Positions 52,629 to 64,000 of a stretch of DNA of 64,000 nucleotides are shown in pieces (the first letter of the stretch is position 1; the number at the start of each line of letters is the position of its first letter). Source of the stretch: Prostheceraeus crozeri (Eukaryota; Platyhelminthes; Polycladida; Euryleptidae). The notes beneath the pieces are model-generated. The model saw nothing but the letters and a program-made list of their open reading frames with translations, was not told the DNA's origin and searched no databases. Where the stretch lies: contig CAJQUW010003390.1 of NCBI GenBank assembly GCA_907163375.1, positions 62,001 through 126,000 on the forward strand. The letters are read 5' to 3'. A program made the position numbers and the translations under genes.

Positions 52629-54450
52629 AAGTAGCAGGCGCACGAAAATTAGTTCACATGATGATTTCTCCATCCTCTTCTCAGCATTACTCACTGCATA
52701 GTGCATACACTAAATCGAATGTTAGCCACATAGCCACACAGCGGTGTGTGTTTTGGTGTGTGCGAAGTGATATCACAGCACGCACGCATCTCTCACTGAC
52801 TCTGGTGCCCTCTGCTGACAGCTTATTGTTTGCCCTTTCCAATAGCAAGCGATGCACGAATTACCCATTCGACAAGAAGCAAGTTTTCTAATTCTGTGAT
52901 GTGCCATTTGGATATTAAGGTTACATACAATTCTTCCTTTCTAGGAAACCGAAGCGCACGCAGATGAATCTAATTCAGTGGCTTGGTCACACACATTGGT
53001 AGTTTAGTTGTAAGCTTTTACTCAGTGATCTTCGTACTTGTACCTGCAGAATAGATCCTGCAGAATAAGTTACAGGATACTAGTTTTTGAATCATATGAC
53101 ATTTAGAGAAGAGTGTCTAGTTGTTTAGTTAGACATTGGTTGATAAATAATCTAGACATGGTATCGAGAGAATGACATCCACATAAATTGACGTTCCTTT
53201 GTTCTTTTTGTCTCTAGTTCTTTCTGCAGCAGTTTTTATCTGTTTTTTTTCACACGGAGATAGACTGCTTGTTCCTGTCTCTGATCTATCCCACATAAAA
53301 CTGACAATCATCCGAGTCTCATAGTATTCAGTCGACACACACGGTAGAGATTCAGATGGAAATATTGATCTCTGTTTGGTTCTCATGATTGGCTAGCATG
53401 TATTGCAGCAGAGAAAGAAGCATCGTGAAATTGGTACTGCCATGCATTGCATCCAACTTTACAAGTGTTAGCACTGATGTTGGACAGAAAATTTTCATGA
53501 ATTGATTATTAATTTGATTTAATGTGAAAATGCAAGTTAAAAATAATTTCAATGATTTTCCAATATTTGTGTCAATGAATTTCTCAAGGGCGACGAATTT
53601 TATGTGAAATTAATCTGCCATACCTCATCTTCATGTTTACATATTTGAGTCTATATCTGAGTCAACATATTTTCACATATTTCATTTAATGAGTGTATTG
53701 CTCTACATTTTCTCACATTTCTCACATAGAGATTGCCTCATGGGCATCAGCAGTAAAATCGTAGATGAACAATGAGGGAATGTTGATCTGATTAGCTACG
53801 TTCTTATCCTAGTTGCGGTCTATCTTTGTCTGTCATGCTTCACAGACTTAGCAATTGCCTTAAATGCATTTAAATATATCATTTACTTTTGATAGCGTTG
53901 TATTTTCCTTTACCTTATTCCAGCTCCAATTTTCTACGTTTTATGATTCGCTCGATAGCTGATGCTCATTTTATTGTATGATTGGAACTGCCGGGTTTGA
54001 TGTTGTTAACAACTGAAAGGTATATTATCTCAGCATTTCACATGGCTGTTTCATTATTTCTAGCTGTTGTAATTGCATTTCTAGCTTTTGCTTCTCTAAT
54101 TTATTTTTTTCTCGCTATCAAACATTCTTAAAAGTTGAAATTTCTCTTTTCTCTTCACTTTCCAAAAAGCTTGATAGTGTAGTCGCCTCACACCAGTTGT
54201 GGTGCATAGAACTGAATGGACCGGAAAGTAGTCAAATTGTTACTTCACCTCTTAGGAGTCATTTCCGTTGAATTTGTTCCCTACATCAAAGTGCTAACTA
54301 GCCATTTATTTATTATGGTGTCAACATACAAAATTTGGTCCTCTATGCATTCGTGCATTGTGGAATAGAGATCCCATAAGTTGGATAGAGATCCCATAAA
54401 TAAATCCCTTTCTATGGTGTGATATTGGGACTGTGTAGGTGTGAATGAAT

Positions 54451-54651
54451 GGTTTAACGTCACTACTCCCCCATGCTGGGGGCTTGGACGGTGCTGACAT
54501 TAACACTAATTAGTCAGACTTTAATCTGGAAAGTTGTGATCTTTTAGTCCAGATGCTCTTGCTGACGACTTCCAATGACACTTATGGGGCTCGACTTCAG
54601 GACCAGAAGATCGCTAGGCTATGCACTTAACCACTGTGCCACATAGACCAC
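54451..54651 (-). mobile_element. tRNA-derived SINE, copy 2
   Basis: Minus strand. Carries the A-box-like TGGCACAGTGGTTAAGTG, and the tail with GTTTAACGTCACTACTCCC on the plus strand. Matches copy 3 over its full length with a small insertion. Confidence 0.85.
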
Positions 54652-56489
54652 TGGGAGAGCCTTGAAAATAAATTTAGATAATCAACTTCGCTTGTAAGAT
54701 GAAAGTTCGGTCGGCTTTTGTCACATTTTGTATATACGTAAGTAACCTAGGTGCATGCCATGCAGGCATGGTAAATGTGAGGCAAACGAAGATAAAGTTA
54801 CGCAAGGGTAAAGCAACTCTTTTCGCCAACGAAGCCATTTATCGTCATGTACCATCAGTTGAACCATGTACATGTTAATTGACGCTAACCAATAAGGACA
54901 ACACTAACACATCACAGCTAACTGCATGTCAAGCCTGTGGTTTTTTATTTCATTATTGGACTCGACAACCTCCCGCACCTGATTTTGAGACGAAAATTGC
55001 ATTATGATTTCGTAACCCAATTTTTTGTTTTAAGTTTGAAAACTTTTCATTGTACGACATGTACTTCCTTCATTATAAGATCTTAGTCCAGTGGAGTGAA
55101 TTCATATATTTTTCCTCTTAAAACCACCTGTGTAAATTCTTTGCTTTACATTGAAGTACCAGAATATTACCAATGTTAGATTTCTTTAAGATTTGGAAAT
55201 GAGCTAGAATATATTGATCACATTCGAATTCGTTGACTAATCTACATGCAGATAGTATTGGTACTAAGTTATGCTTTGAAGGCCTACTTTCTATTATTAG
55301 ATGTTTACAATGATTGGTTCATGCTATGTGAATATAGATAGCATAATTTACAAATGATCAGTATCATGCAACGTTTGGATGGATGCTATAAACTGTTCAA
55401 TCATTTGTCAATTATGAAGTACCTTACAGATGCTTATAAACCATCTCTTTTTCTTTAATACATGTGATAGGCTCGTCTACATTTTATGAAGGTAAATTCA
55501 AACTTACAACGAGAATTTTTACATTGTCATACATATGTACATTTGAATGGCATGATTTTACTTTGTTGCCGAAGATTTGATGTAATAATCAATTGTGTGT
55601 GATGAAATCAATACATACCTGACTTTTCGTCGTTGAATAGACGAGCAAATTTGCCAGGGATTCCCATATGGTGTGGGAATGGATTTGTTGTAAATGGAAT
55701 TCGTCTGTGATGTTTTTGTGGGACACCTGTAAAATGCAAGTCAAATTGCATCAAAGTTCTATGATATGTCCAGTGGAAAATGTATATGTAATTATGTGCT
55801 ACGTCACAGTGTTTCATCAAACATGAATAATACATGCAGTCATGTGACATCGTGATGGAACATCCCTGCAACATTAAGCCTAAAACTCGATAGGCTTAAC
55901 AGTGCTCAAATGGATTGAATGAGGAACAGAAAATAACATAGTTAAACTCGAGGCTAGAGAAGCAGAAAAAGCATGGCACATAGCTTTCTGTGTATCTATT
56001 GATGTGCCTTCAATAGCTATTGGTACATGAAGTTGCTTGCAGTTATAATGTTTTTTACTTTCCCAAGTTTTTAGTCTTTATCAATCATATTTGAAAAACA
56101 TTCATTTGAAGACTTTTGCCGTTTTTGCATCAATCTTTTAATAAGCATAATCATGTATCAATTAATTTAAATCATTACGTGTATCGAGTGCTGAGCGCGA
56201 TTAATCGACAATGAAGTCCATGCTTGATTAATCACTTTCTTCAAATTTAGTTACTCTGAAATGTTCTGTAGTTATAATGTTTACAAAATACCAGCAAATC
56301 TGCGCATGAAGTGTAGGCTGTATGAGAGTGTTATTTGTTACCAGTATATGTTTTTGAAAATAATGATGAGCATATTAAATGTAAATAAGGCATTGATTTT
56401 ATTCTCATCAATGCATTTTTATTTATCTGCTTGCAATACGCACATATATTATAGTAGGGCCTACTATACACTATGCCTTCTTTCCAAGA

Positions 56490-56640
56490 TGTGTAATCAA
56501 AAGTTGACTGTTTCCTTGTCAAAACATTCATATGGCCACCATTTTTTCACGTTAGATGTGACAAATCATTGGAATTCCCTTCCTAGTTCAGAAAGAAATG
56601 TTTTGACTGTCACACGAGTTTAAGACATCAATTTCAGATT
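56490..56640 (+). pseudogene. LINE C-terminal remnant
   Basis: A frame with HHFFTLDVTNHWNSLPSS matches the FFSVRVxNxWNSLP end of CR1/Jockey-type reverse transcriptases. It is preceded and followed by unrelated AT-rich sequence. Confidence 0.5.
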
Positions 56641-58911
56641 GCTTTATTCGTTGCGACATCTGGCAACGATATTTTCTTAATCTATGTCTAATTTGTTGGT
56701 TTCTTTTGCTTGCAGCCCGTTAGGGCTTGCTATTTGCTCAATCATTTATTCTTGTAAATTTTGTGTATGCTCATGATGACAAATCTACTATCATCATCAT
56801 GATTCGTGTAAATCGTGTAATATCATGTGTTTAATATCATTACATAAAATAAGTAATCATAGTAATGCATCATGCGGTGTGTAGAACTTTCCATATGGAA
56901 TTTCTGTGGCGCAGTACAGCTGTAGGAATAAATTCCCCACAGCAACTCGGATAAATAAATACATCGCTTCACATGTATTTGTAAATGATGGGCATTTCTC
57001 GTACCACTGTGAATGTCGATAATATAACGGCGATTAACTCACTTTAACAGATATGAGTACAATCATTGTTACCAGACTAAATTTATGTACATGGACATTT
57101 CCGCATTGATATAACACAATGACATTATGCTCATCATTAAACAGTGAACTTCATACAGACGTTTCATAACTTAGTGAACTTTTTCAACTTCTTCCTGTTG
57201 CGAAATTCATTGATTGCGTCACAAGCAGGTTTTATGCAACACCATTCTTGGATCGATTTCATGTCAAGTTCACGGAATCAGGCCATGAATTGCTTATGTG
57301 AAAGATTGATGTGCATAGCTGCTTTTAAAATGGTTCTGTAAACATGACAATGTAGGCGAAGTACGATCATCGTGACAGATGGTATTGTGTGTAATCAACA
57401 AGTTTGACATTGATATAAAATGCAGTATCATTGATGAAATTCCAAAGCCTGTCATTTCAACTTTTTCGGGAATGAGGCATCATCATCATGTATTTCAAAT
57501 GATGTGTAACATGGCAAAATATATACAAGTAATTTCGAAGTTTGTGTAATCATAGAAATTTAGGTAGTCCTTAAGAGGACTGACGAGAGTTCCCACCGGC
57601 AAACCAGAGAAAGTTAAATTTTAAAATACACAGATTAACAGCTATCATAAAACTAAGGGCAAACGAAAAAAACGTGTTGTCAAGCACAAATCTCGACACC
57701 AGTGAGTCACATTTTTGGTTCGTCGGCAGGAAAACCAACCAGATTTGCATTTCTCGGTCCTTTAATTTCCTGTAGGCCTTTGCCCTGGTTCAGATCATCA
57801 GTAGCAAGCATGTTTAAAACCATGGATCAGTTGTCTCATTCTAAGGAAGGTGAAACAGACCAAAGCTGCTTCCAATAATTTGAGATTTTTTTCTTTTGTC
57901 AAAAATGCTTCTTTTTAATGATTTATTTTCCATTTCACAGCAAAATTGTAAGACTGTTTCCTTTTGGATTCCATTAAAGACATTTTCTGAAAGCTCTACC
58001 GAAAATATACAAAAATTGAGATAACAGATTTTTGAATATTATCGAGCATTTAATGCTTTGGGTGCATATTTAAATGCCAAAACATCAATATCTATGCCAT
58101 AGAGCTAAATTTTGGTTTATCTTCTTCTTCAACCAGTGAAAACTCATGTCGGTTATTCTACGACTGACACATTCAAGTCAGTTACCTTAGCAACTTAGTA
58201 TGGGTATTTTACAAATTGAATTTTTTGTATTTATTGTTGTAAACTTGGGGATTGACAATTGAGTTATGCAGGTCTGACAACGTCTGTAAGGTCCAGAGAC
58301 GGTTGAGTTAGATTGTAAACCGATGCCGCAAACATGAAAATCACCGGTATGTATTCCAACAAGAATGCTTGTAGTGAAACAAGAATGCTATTTGTAATGA
58401 AATATTTTTAACTATTGAAGTATCTTCATTTGATTATCACTGGCTTATACGCACGTACTTCTTCGTAGGATCCTATCTTGCTTTTAAGTTTTTTTATCTT
58501 GGCTATTAATACATTAAAGCTACCTTCGCATTAGATACCATCGCACTGAAATAATCATGATAGTGAATGCCCACTCCGGGGAGACTAACGCTCTATTTTG
58601 CTCTGCAGTTTAATTTCCATGTAATGCGAGTATATTGTCGTTTTCCCTATAAAAGTTGAGGAAAAACCCATATTTCCGGAAAATGCGTCGAATTGACGTC
58701 AGATTGCTGAAGTATAAAAAGACACTCCATTATTTACTCATTGTTTAATGTTGATTAATTGCATTATATTTTGAAATCATTGCCATTAATAATTTCTTCT
58801 CACAATTCTTGGCGTGTGATTAAAACGTTTTTGTGTCAGCATCTTGAACATCAATCTTGAAATTTACTTTTGTATTGGAGATAAATTATGGCATACTTTC
58901 CTCTGCTTCAG

Positions 58912-59062
58912 ACGACGTGAGCCCCACCAATCCACTGGAGGAGATCAATTCTCGTGACGAGGCAGTTTTGGATAGACGAATAGATCAACTGATTTCGCAG
59001 TGGCGGAATAGTCCGGATATGCTGTTTGCTGTTAATCCAATTGATGGCAGTTTGTTGGCTTG
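58912..59062 (+). CDS. DMXL: DMXL exon h
   Basis: 151 bases, two completing and two leaving. RIDQLISQWRNSPDMLFAV and PIDGSLLAW match the family DEWNKHxDMLFSIHPMDGSFLVW. Acceptor CTCTGCTTCAG, donor GTAAGT. Confidence 0.95.
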
Positions 59063-60852
59063 GTAAGTATTTGGCAAAAGCAAAAGTCTCTTTACAGGTC
59101 ATGCCAGCGGTAAGACACATTTCATGCGTTATTCCTTTCAGAATGCATCTCGTCTCCTGAGTTGAATTTTATAGGGGTAAAAAATGTGTAAATTTTAAAT
59201 CCGGCGATAAAACAAATCTACATTATGTTATGTGAATATGCTTTTTCCTAAATAGTAAATAGTACAATTTTTCTATAGCAGTTATGGTCCTATCATTTTT
59301 TATCACTCATATTTTGACTTTCCTATTTTGTTATTCCTAGTAAAATGAAGTCATAGCCATTTAAATTGTTCTCGCACTCTATGTTCGGGGCAAGCAAGGA
59401 AACCAGTGCAGTTCAACCGACTATTCTAGATGCATTAATTCAGTTTGATCTAAGTCCTCAACCATCATCAGAACAGTCTACTTTCTAATGCTGTTGACGC
59501 AATACGCCTCAGTAGGTTGGGCGGCTTAACTTTACTGAGAAGTCCACAGCAAAAATGCGACACGGGGCCGAACCCCCTCGACGTATAGATGGGGTTTATA
59601 TAGGACTAGAGTTGATTTATATTTTATCAAATCACTAAATTTAAAGTGAAGCAACACCTTCTTTACCACCAGTCAAACGAGAATTCAATGTTTGTCACTA
59701 ATTGATTAGACAACTGGTTGCATAGATATTGATTCATGATGCATCAATTTCCAATTTCTATGTATGAAGCAGGTTTGATCCAAAAGATAGGTTGGGAGAG
59801 CATCAGGACACTGAGGAACCTATACCATAATCAAAGAGCGACTATGCGACTGGACAACGAGCTTACAGACTATGTCAGTATTAAACGAGTACGGCAAGGA
59901 TGTGACGCATCACCTGCTTTACTCAATCTGTATTCGGAATACATACTAAGAGGATGTGAAGAAGAATACCAGAACTGTGGAATAGTAATCAACGGTAAAA
60001 GAATCGATGAGGTATGCCGACGATACAGTGCTTATAGCTGACAACGAAGGTGACCTCCAGCGTATGCTAGTCGTGGTCAATCGAGCAAGTCTAGACTATG
60101 GATTAAAGATCAATGCAGGAAAAACTAAGGCTATGGTCATCTCCAAAGATAAGTCGCCAGGGCACTACAAAAGGATGCAGACTACGATAGACGGAGTCTG
60201 CATAGAACAGGTCAAATAATTTGTTATCTGGGATCCATGGTGACGGCCGACGGCAGATCTGAGTGCGAAATCAAGAGGCGAAGTGCGATAGTCAAAGCTC
60301 AATTTATGAAAATGAAGAAGCTGCTAACAAACAAGAAGGTCAACATCCAAACCAGAATACGGTTTATGCAGTGTCACATCTGGTCTGTCCTTCGATACGG
60401 GTCAGACACATGGACCTTTAACGCCACGCTCGAGATGTGGTTTTACCGGCAACTACTCCGTGTTCCATGGACGGCGAGAAGAACGAAAGCGCAAATTCTG
60501 AAGTAGTTAAGGAGAGAAATTGCCGTTTTCTCTAAAATCGCCAGAGCAAAGTCTGCATTGTTTGGGCACGTAATACGAAAAGAAGGAGTGCTAGCGCTGA
60601 TATTGACCGGGAAGAGAGCGAGAGGACGACAGCGAATGGTGTGGACATCAAGCAATGGACGGGGCTAAAATGACACAACTCGCCACCTCTGCAAAGAACC
60701 GTGACGAGTTTTCCGGCATAGTGCGCCAACTGCGACCCGTAGATGAGACCTAATGGATGGATATGAAGACACTGTTATCACATATATTTTGCGTCTTTTT
60801 GATATCTTTGCAAATTCTTTTCTAATGATATTCTCGCTGTTTTATTTTGCAG
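59063..60852 (+). other. DMXL intron carrying a LINE fragment
   Basis: Contains the LINE remnant at 59736-60735. The rest is featureless. Confidence 0.7.
59736..60735 (+). pseudogene. LINE reverse transcriptase fragment (RTE-like)
   Basis: RT palm blocks in three frames: VRQGCDASPALLNLYSEYI (59880-59950), then the catalytic RYADDTVLIAD (60008-60042) after a shift, LDYGLKINAGKTKAM, and after another shift RIRFMQCHIWSVLRYGSDTW and a TGKRARGRQR segment. It ends in the WTGLKMTQLATSAKNRDEF block typical of the C-terminus of RTE-type elements, followed by ATGGATGGATATG. The 5' half is missing. Same orientation as DMXL. Confidence 0.85.
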
Positions 60853-61255
60853 GACCGTCGACTACCTGGATAACGATGAGCCTCGATGTCCTCGTCAAGC
60901 ACAAGTCAGCTTCGCCTCTCGTCTTCCTCAAGCTATTCCAATAGGAGATGCCATGTCAATGGGATCACATCTTTTCCTATATCCAACCCGCGAATTGATG
61001 ACAGACACCGTATCGAGTCGTGCTTGGCGAAATCAGATGAATTCCATTTGTGCACGGAGGCATTCCACAATGTGGAGTAGACATGAAACGCTGGTGAATC
61101 CTTGGAAGGAAGCTCCACCTCCTCTTTTCCAAAGTGCCAGTGGAAGAAATTCCGGGGGCGTGACAATAGCGGCAAACGCCGTGATGATATCTAAACATGA
61201 GAACGGATCTTTAAATCAATGGCAGCTGAGCTTTGCCGACAACAGCAAGTACCAA
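60853..61255 (+). CDS. DMXL: DMXL exon i
   Basis: 403 bases, one completing, phase 0 at the end. RQAQVSFASRLPQAIPIGDA, MSMGSHLFLY, NAVMISKHENGSLNQWQLSF match the family QVQVSFSSRIPVAFPTGDA ... VMMISKHxDGSLNQWxVSF region. Acceptor TTTATTTTGCAG, donor GTGAGT. The Ser/Arg-rich middle is a variable loop. Confidence 0.95.
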
Positions 61256-62506
61256 GTGAGTGACGACAATGACTGGCAGTTCTTCAGCTGAAAAACCCTG
61301 TCATTTTGATAAATATCAGGTTTTATCAACATGAGGCCATCTAGTATGTCTGAGACCAGGGTTCTTGGATTGACATCGCTCGGTAGATATGAGTGATACT
61401 TATCCTGGAGGCATTTATCTATCAACGACGCACTGTGTTGATAAATGTGAAATGTGGTTCTTGCTGTTCCTTATTGAACAAAATCCAGCAATGACGTGTA
61501 AAAAAGGAAGATAGGAATGAGTCTGTTTTAATATTTTTGTGATTTAACTGTAAGATGATAATGATATTGTATAATCTCAAGAAATTGTAATCGTAATTGC
61601 ATTTTCTTTATTCATAATCAATACGTGGTTAGAATATATGTCGATATATGCAATCACAAAATGACTCAATCAGGGTTCATGATAAATCGGTGACATGTAC
61701 TAAAGGATACAGTTAGATAATATATTCGAGTCTCAACGTTCACAACCTCCTGAAATGTAGACAGAAATTGGTTTCAGAGTTTACTAGGTTAGTTGTATAA
61801 TCGAAGAGCGATTTCTTCGTTTGCTTAGAATATCGGAGGCGTTTTGGGGCACATGCATGTACAATTTTTGTATATTGAGCAAATGTCTATTACATGATGT
61901 CACTTTCTTAGATAGTTCTTTCACTAATTTGTGCGATCGTCTTTCTATAAGTGAAGAGCATTTGTCAATTTTAATAGCACGCTTCTGAATTCTTTCGAGT
62001 TTCATATCAAGCTTATTGGTAAGGATGTGAAAACTAGGTATCCCATGCATTCTCCACAGGAAGCGAATTATCGCACTGCAAATATGCAGATTATTTCGCT
62101 TATCAGATGAAGATAAGAAATATGGATTTCTCATGTGCAGCATGCAGGTAGCTCTGTTTACCCGCCTTTTTCTACTTAGCATTCATATACAGAGTACTTT
62201 TATCTCAATCACGCACAATATTATGTACAGGCGTAATTTTTTCGAGCAATGATGGAGTAAATTTGACGGCTATCACGCTTAAAATCACGACGCATTAGTG
62301 GAAAGGTAGATGATGTGGACAGATAGGCCTTCCGGATAATAGCAGGAATGACGATGTTTTTTATATGAATGGTACAAATCATCACATGCTTATGCTGTTT
62401 ATTTAACTTTGATATGCTCATTTGTCTTGTTAATACTGTATGAAGACGTAAGTCCTTTACTCACGGTAGCAATCGTTTTGTAATCAACTTGTTTGATTTG
62501 TTTTAG
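61256..62506 (+). other. DMXL intron
   Basis: Holds a minus-strand LINE tail (61784-62080). Otherwise nothing is recognised. Confidence 0.7.
61784..62080 (-). pseudogene. LINE C-terminal remnant (Jockey/CR1-like)
   Basis: Minus-strand frame with KLERIQKRAIKIDKCSS, a LIERRSHKLVKELSKKV helix and LSKRRNRSSIIQL. The order matches the LERVQKRAxRII ... RRxxLxxxFAKK end of Jockey/CR1 reverse transcriptases. Only the tail is left. Confidence 0.6.
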
Positions 62507-62853
62507 ACTATTCTCAGTCTTTCACATGTGGCGCGGATCAGTGGTCATCGTTTCCACACAAATAGTGCTGCTTGTCATCCGGCGTTGCCTCTTATGCTGA
62601 CCACAAGTCATCACAATCTGCCTGCTGACCAGCAGGATGACGCAGCGGAGCGGCATCGTCGCCGATCCATGCCTCAACGACCGTTTGAGTCCTCTCCCTA
62701 TGCTAGTTCCTTCTCCTCAGAGCTCATTCTGTGGCAAGTGGAGTCGGTTGGACCTTTGACCAGAGCAGGAGGCTTGACAGAGCTGGCGAGAATCAATTCC
62801 CCTAATATCAGTGCTTTCACCAATGTAACGTGGTTGCCTACACTTCTGCCAAG
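62507..62853 (+). CDS. DMXL: DMXL exon j
   Basis: 347 bases, phase 0, two bases left for the next exon outside the window. LSHVARISGHRFHTNSAACH, LPLMLTTSHHN, SSELILWQVESVGPL, GGLTELARINSPNISAFTNV, WLPTLLP follow the human-type SHKSRYCGHRFHLNDLACHS ... ELILWRVDPIGPLS order closely. Start of the Rav1p-like region. Donor GTAAGT. Confidence 0.96.
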
Positions 62854-63000
62854 GTAAGTGCATGGCAAGCTTTCTAATCATTGATCGCGTAACCTGACTT
62901 GTAAAAAATCAATAGATGATACAGCTTTCAACTGAGTTCGATAATATGAAATTAACAACGGAATGCGTTTTCGACTTTTTATATTGTCACTATATGAAGC
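62854..63000. other. DMXL intron start
   Basis: Nothing recognised before the SINE. Confidence 0.5.
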
Positions 63001-63186
63001 TTTAACATCACTACTCCCCCATATTGGGGACTTGGACGGCGCTGACTCAGCCAGACTTTTCTGGAGCGTTGTGGCATTTCTGGTCCGGATGCCCTTCCTG
63101 TCGACTTCCTATGACACTTTCGGGGCTCGACCTCTGGACCAAAAGATCGCTAGGCCAAACACTTAACCACTGTGCCACGGAGACCA
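63001..63186 (-). mobile_element. tRNA-derived SINE, copy 3 (best preserved)
   Basis: Minus strand. Starts GGTCTCCGTGGCACAGTGG (A box at 63160-63177), B box GGTCGAGCCCC at 63122-63132, then the GGAAGGGCATCCGG core often seen in SINEs moved by RTE-type LINEs. The two internal promoter boxes and their spacing define a tRNA-derived SINE. Confidence 0.88.
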
Positions 63187-63218
63187 CATTATCTAGATTT
63201 TCACTATGTAAAGCACTA

Positions 63219-64000
63219 CAGTCGAACCTCTACATAGTGAATTTCAATAGATCAGATAAAAAATCACTATGAGGTTTTCTAAAATTTGATGTAATATTGG
63301 TCTTAAAGTAAGCATTTACAAATTTTATAGGGGTAATTGCCAGTCATACTGCATTGTGTCACAATGTCATATTAAATGATAATGTAAACTCAAGATCCAA
63401 GATGTAACTACTATAAAATAATCAGTACTGTATACAGTATAAGCTACATACATTATTAATTATGAACGATGGAATGGCTGTCAATGCTAGTTTGTACAGT
63501 ACGTCGCTCGTCAACAGAAGCAATAATGTTTTCTACTCGATTAAAATCTTGTTAATCAAGATGCAAGGTCACTTTTCCTTTCAAGGAATTCCTTGATGTG
63601 ACTCAGCAGTCGGTACGCTTGAAAACGTAAAAAAAGCACAAGTAAACTTGAAACTATCAGCTACATTACTTCTTGATTTGTGTCTAAAATTAGATTCTAA
63701 ACTTATAGACTTTAACAACTAAGGAAACTTTGGAGTAATAAGTATCATCGAACTACTCACCTCAATAAAGGTAGTACACGCACATGGGATGCGCAATAAT
63801 TATAAAGTACAATTAAAGATCAATACATACTTGATGTAGAATATTCATTATGTAGAGATTGAGACAACAAAGGGACTAAATGATATACTCACTATGTAGA
63901 GATATGTCACAAGCTCAAAGTATGCCATTTTTGATGGGATCAAAAATTTAATTCACTATCAGGAGGGATTCACTTTGTAGATGTTCACTATACAGAGGTT
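63219..64000. mobile_element. Pogo/Tc1-mariner-like non-autonomous element, cut by the window end
   Basis: Begins TA-CAGTCGAACCTCTACATAG, the typical pogo/Tigger-type end. The window ends in GTTCACTATACAGAGGTT, the inverted counterpart (missing CGACTG-TA). Similar ACTATGTAGAG motifs repeat inside. No transposase is seen in this part. Confidence 0.7.

Larger units (their letters stand above)
45222..58911 (+). other. 13.7-kb DMXL intron full of transposon debris
   Basis: Contains the GGCGCTTGGTAC repeat cluster, a broken hAT-like transposase, a mariner-like remnant, two SINEs, a dispersed repeat and a LINE tail, all listed separately. 52630-54440, 54660-56480 and 56650-58900 hold no recognisable genes or repeats. 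Confidence 0.75.

Noticed and set aside
60886..61198. Alternative-frame open frames over DMXL exon i
   Set aside because: The family-matching frame with consistent splice phases is the one reported; the others are shadows.
51475..63186. True tRNA genes in the SINE copies
   Set aside because: A and B boxes are present but the cloverleaf is not complete and the units have a SINE body.

Overview
This is a piece of an animal nuclear genome, most likely an invertebrate. The evidence is a host gene split by GT-AG introns with matching phases, tRNA-derived SINEs, LINE remnants, an LTR retrotransposon and a Polinton/Maverick. The window does not allow a closer taxonomic call. It is AT-rich and uses the standard genetic code.

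Layout. (1) Positions 1-2382 and 20136-20935 are the two halves of a nest of foldback-type inverted repeats that also carries a hAT-like element. (2) A complete Polinton/Maverick (2383-20129, 17,747 bp) is inserted between the halves. It has about 0.8-kb terminal inverted repeats (TIRs) and a 6-bp target duplication TATATT. It encodes protein-primed DNA polymerase B, retroviral-type integrase, FtsK/HerA-type packaging ATPase, adenain-like protease, double-jelly-roll major capsid protein, minor capsid (penton) protein, a parvovirus-VP1-type phospholipase A2 domain read through into the integrase, a coiled-coil protein with a phage tail-fibre-like motif, a large plus-strand protein with a possible sliding-clamp fold, and several small hydrophobic or unknown proteins. 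Most of the core genes are broken by frameshifts, nonsense codons, an internal deletion or a nested MITE, so this copy is dead. (3) Positions 20936-24852 are non-coding host-flank sequence. (4) Positions 25958-37084 are a second, near-identical copy of 1-24852 without the Polinton. It preserves the exact empty Polinton site (28368-28373) but carries its own LTR retrotransposon (31887-35877), and the empty site for that element is in copy 1 (near 23661-23668). The pair is either a recent tandem duplication or two haplotypes joined in the assembly. (5) From 37622 to the right edge, ten exons of a DmX-like (DMXL / rabconnectin-3 alpha) gene run on the plus strand. One intron is 13.7 kb and full of transposon debris. 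The first exon and the 3' part of the gene lie outside the window or were not found.

How the parts work together. In a functional Polinton, integrase inserts the linear element, pPolB copies it from protein-primed TIR ends, and capsid proteins, protease and ATPase would build virions. The membrane-active phospholipase domain and the fibre-like protein would be entry or attachment functions, but that is inference. The most unusual Polinton features are the phospholipase-integrase fusion, the tail-fibre-like motif, short GC-rich palindromic inserts scattered inside and between genes, and a near-constant TAAAAAATG context at gene starts. The LTR retrotransposon has identical LTRs and a textbook -1 frameshift signal between gag and pol, yet its pol carries two frame breaks.
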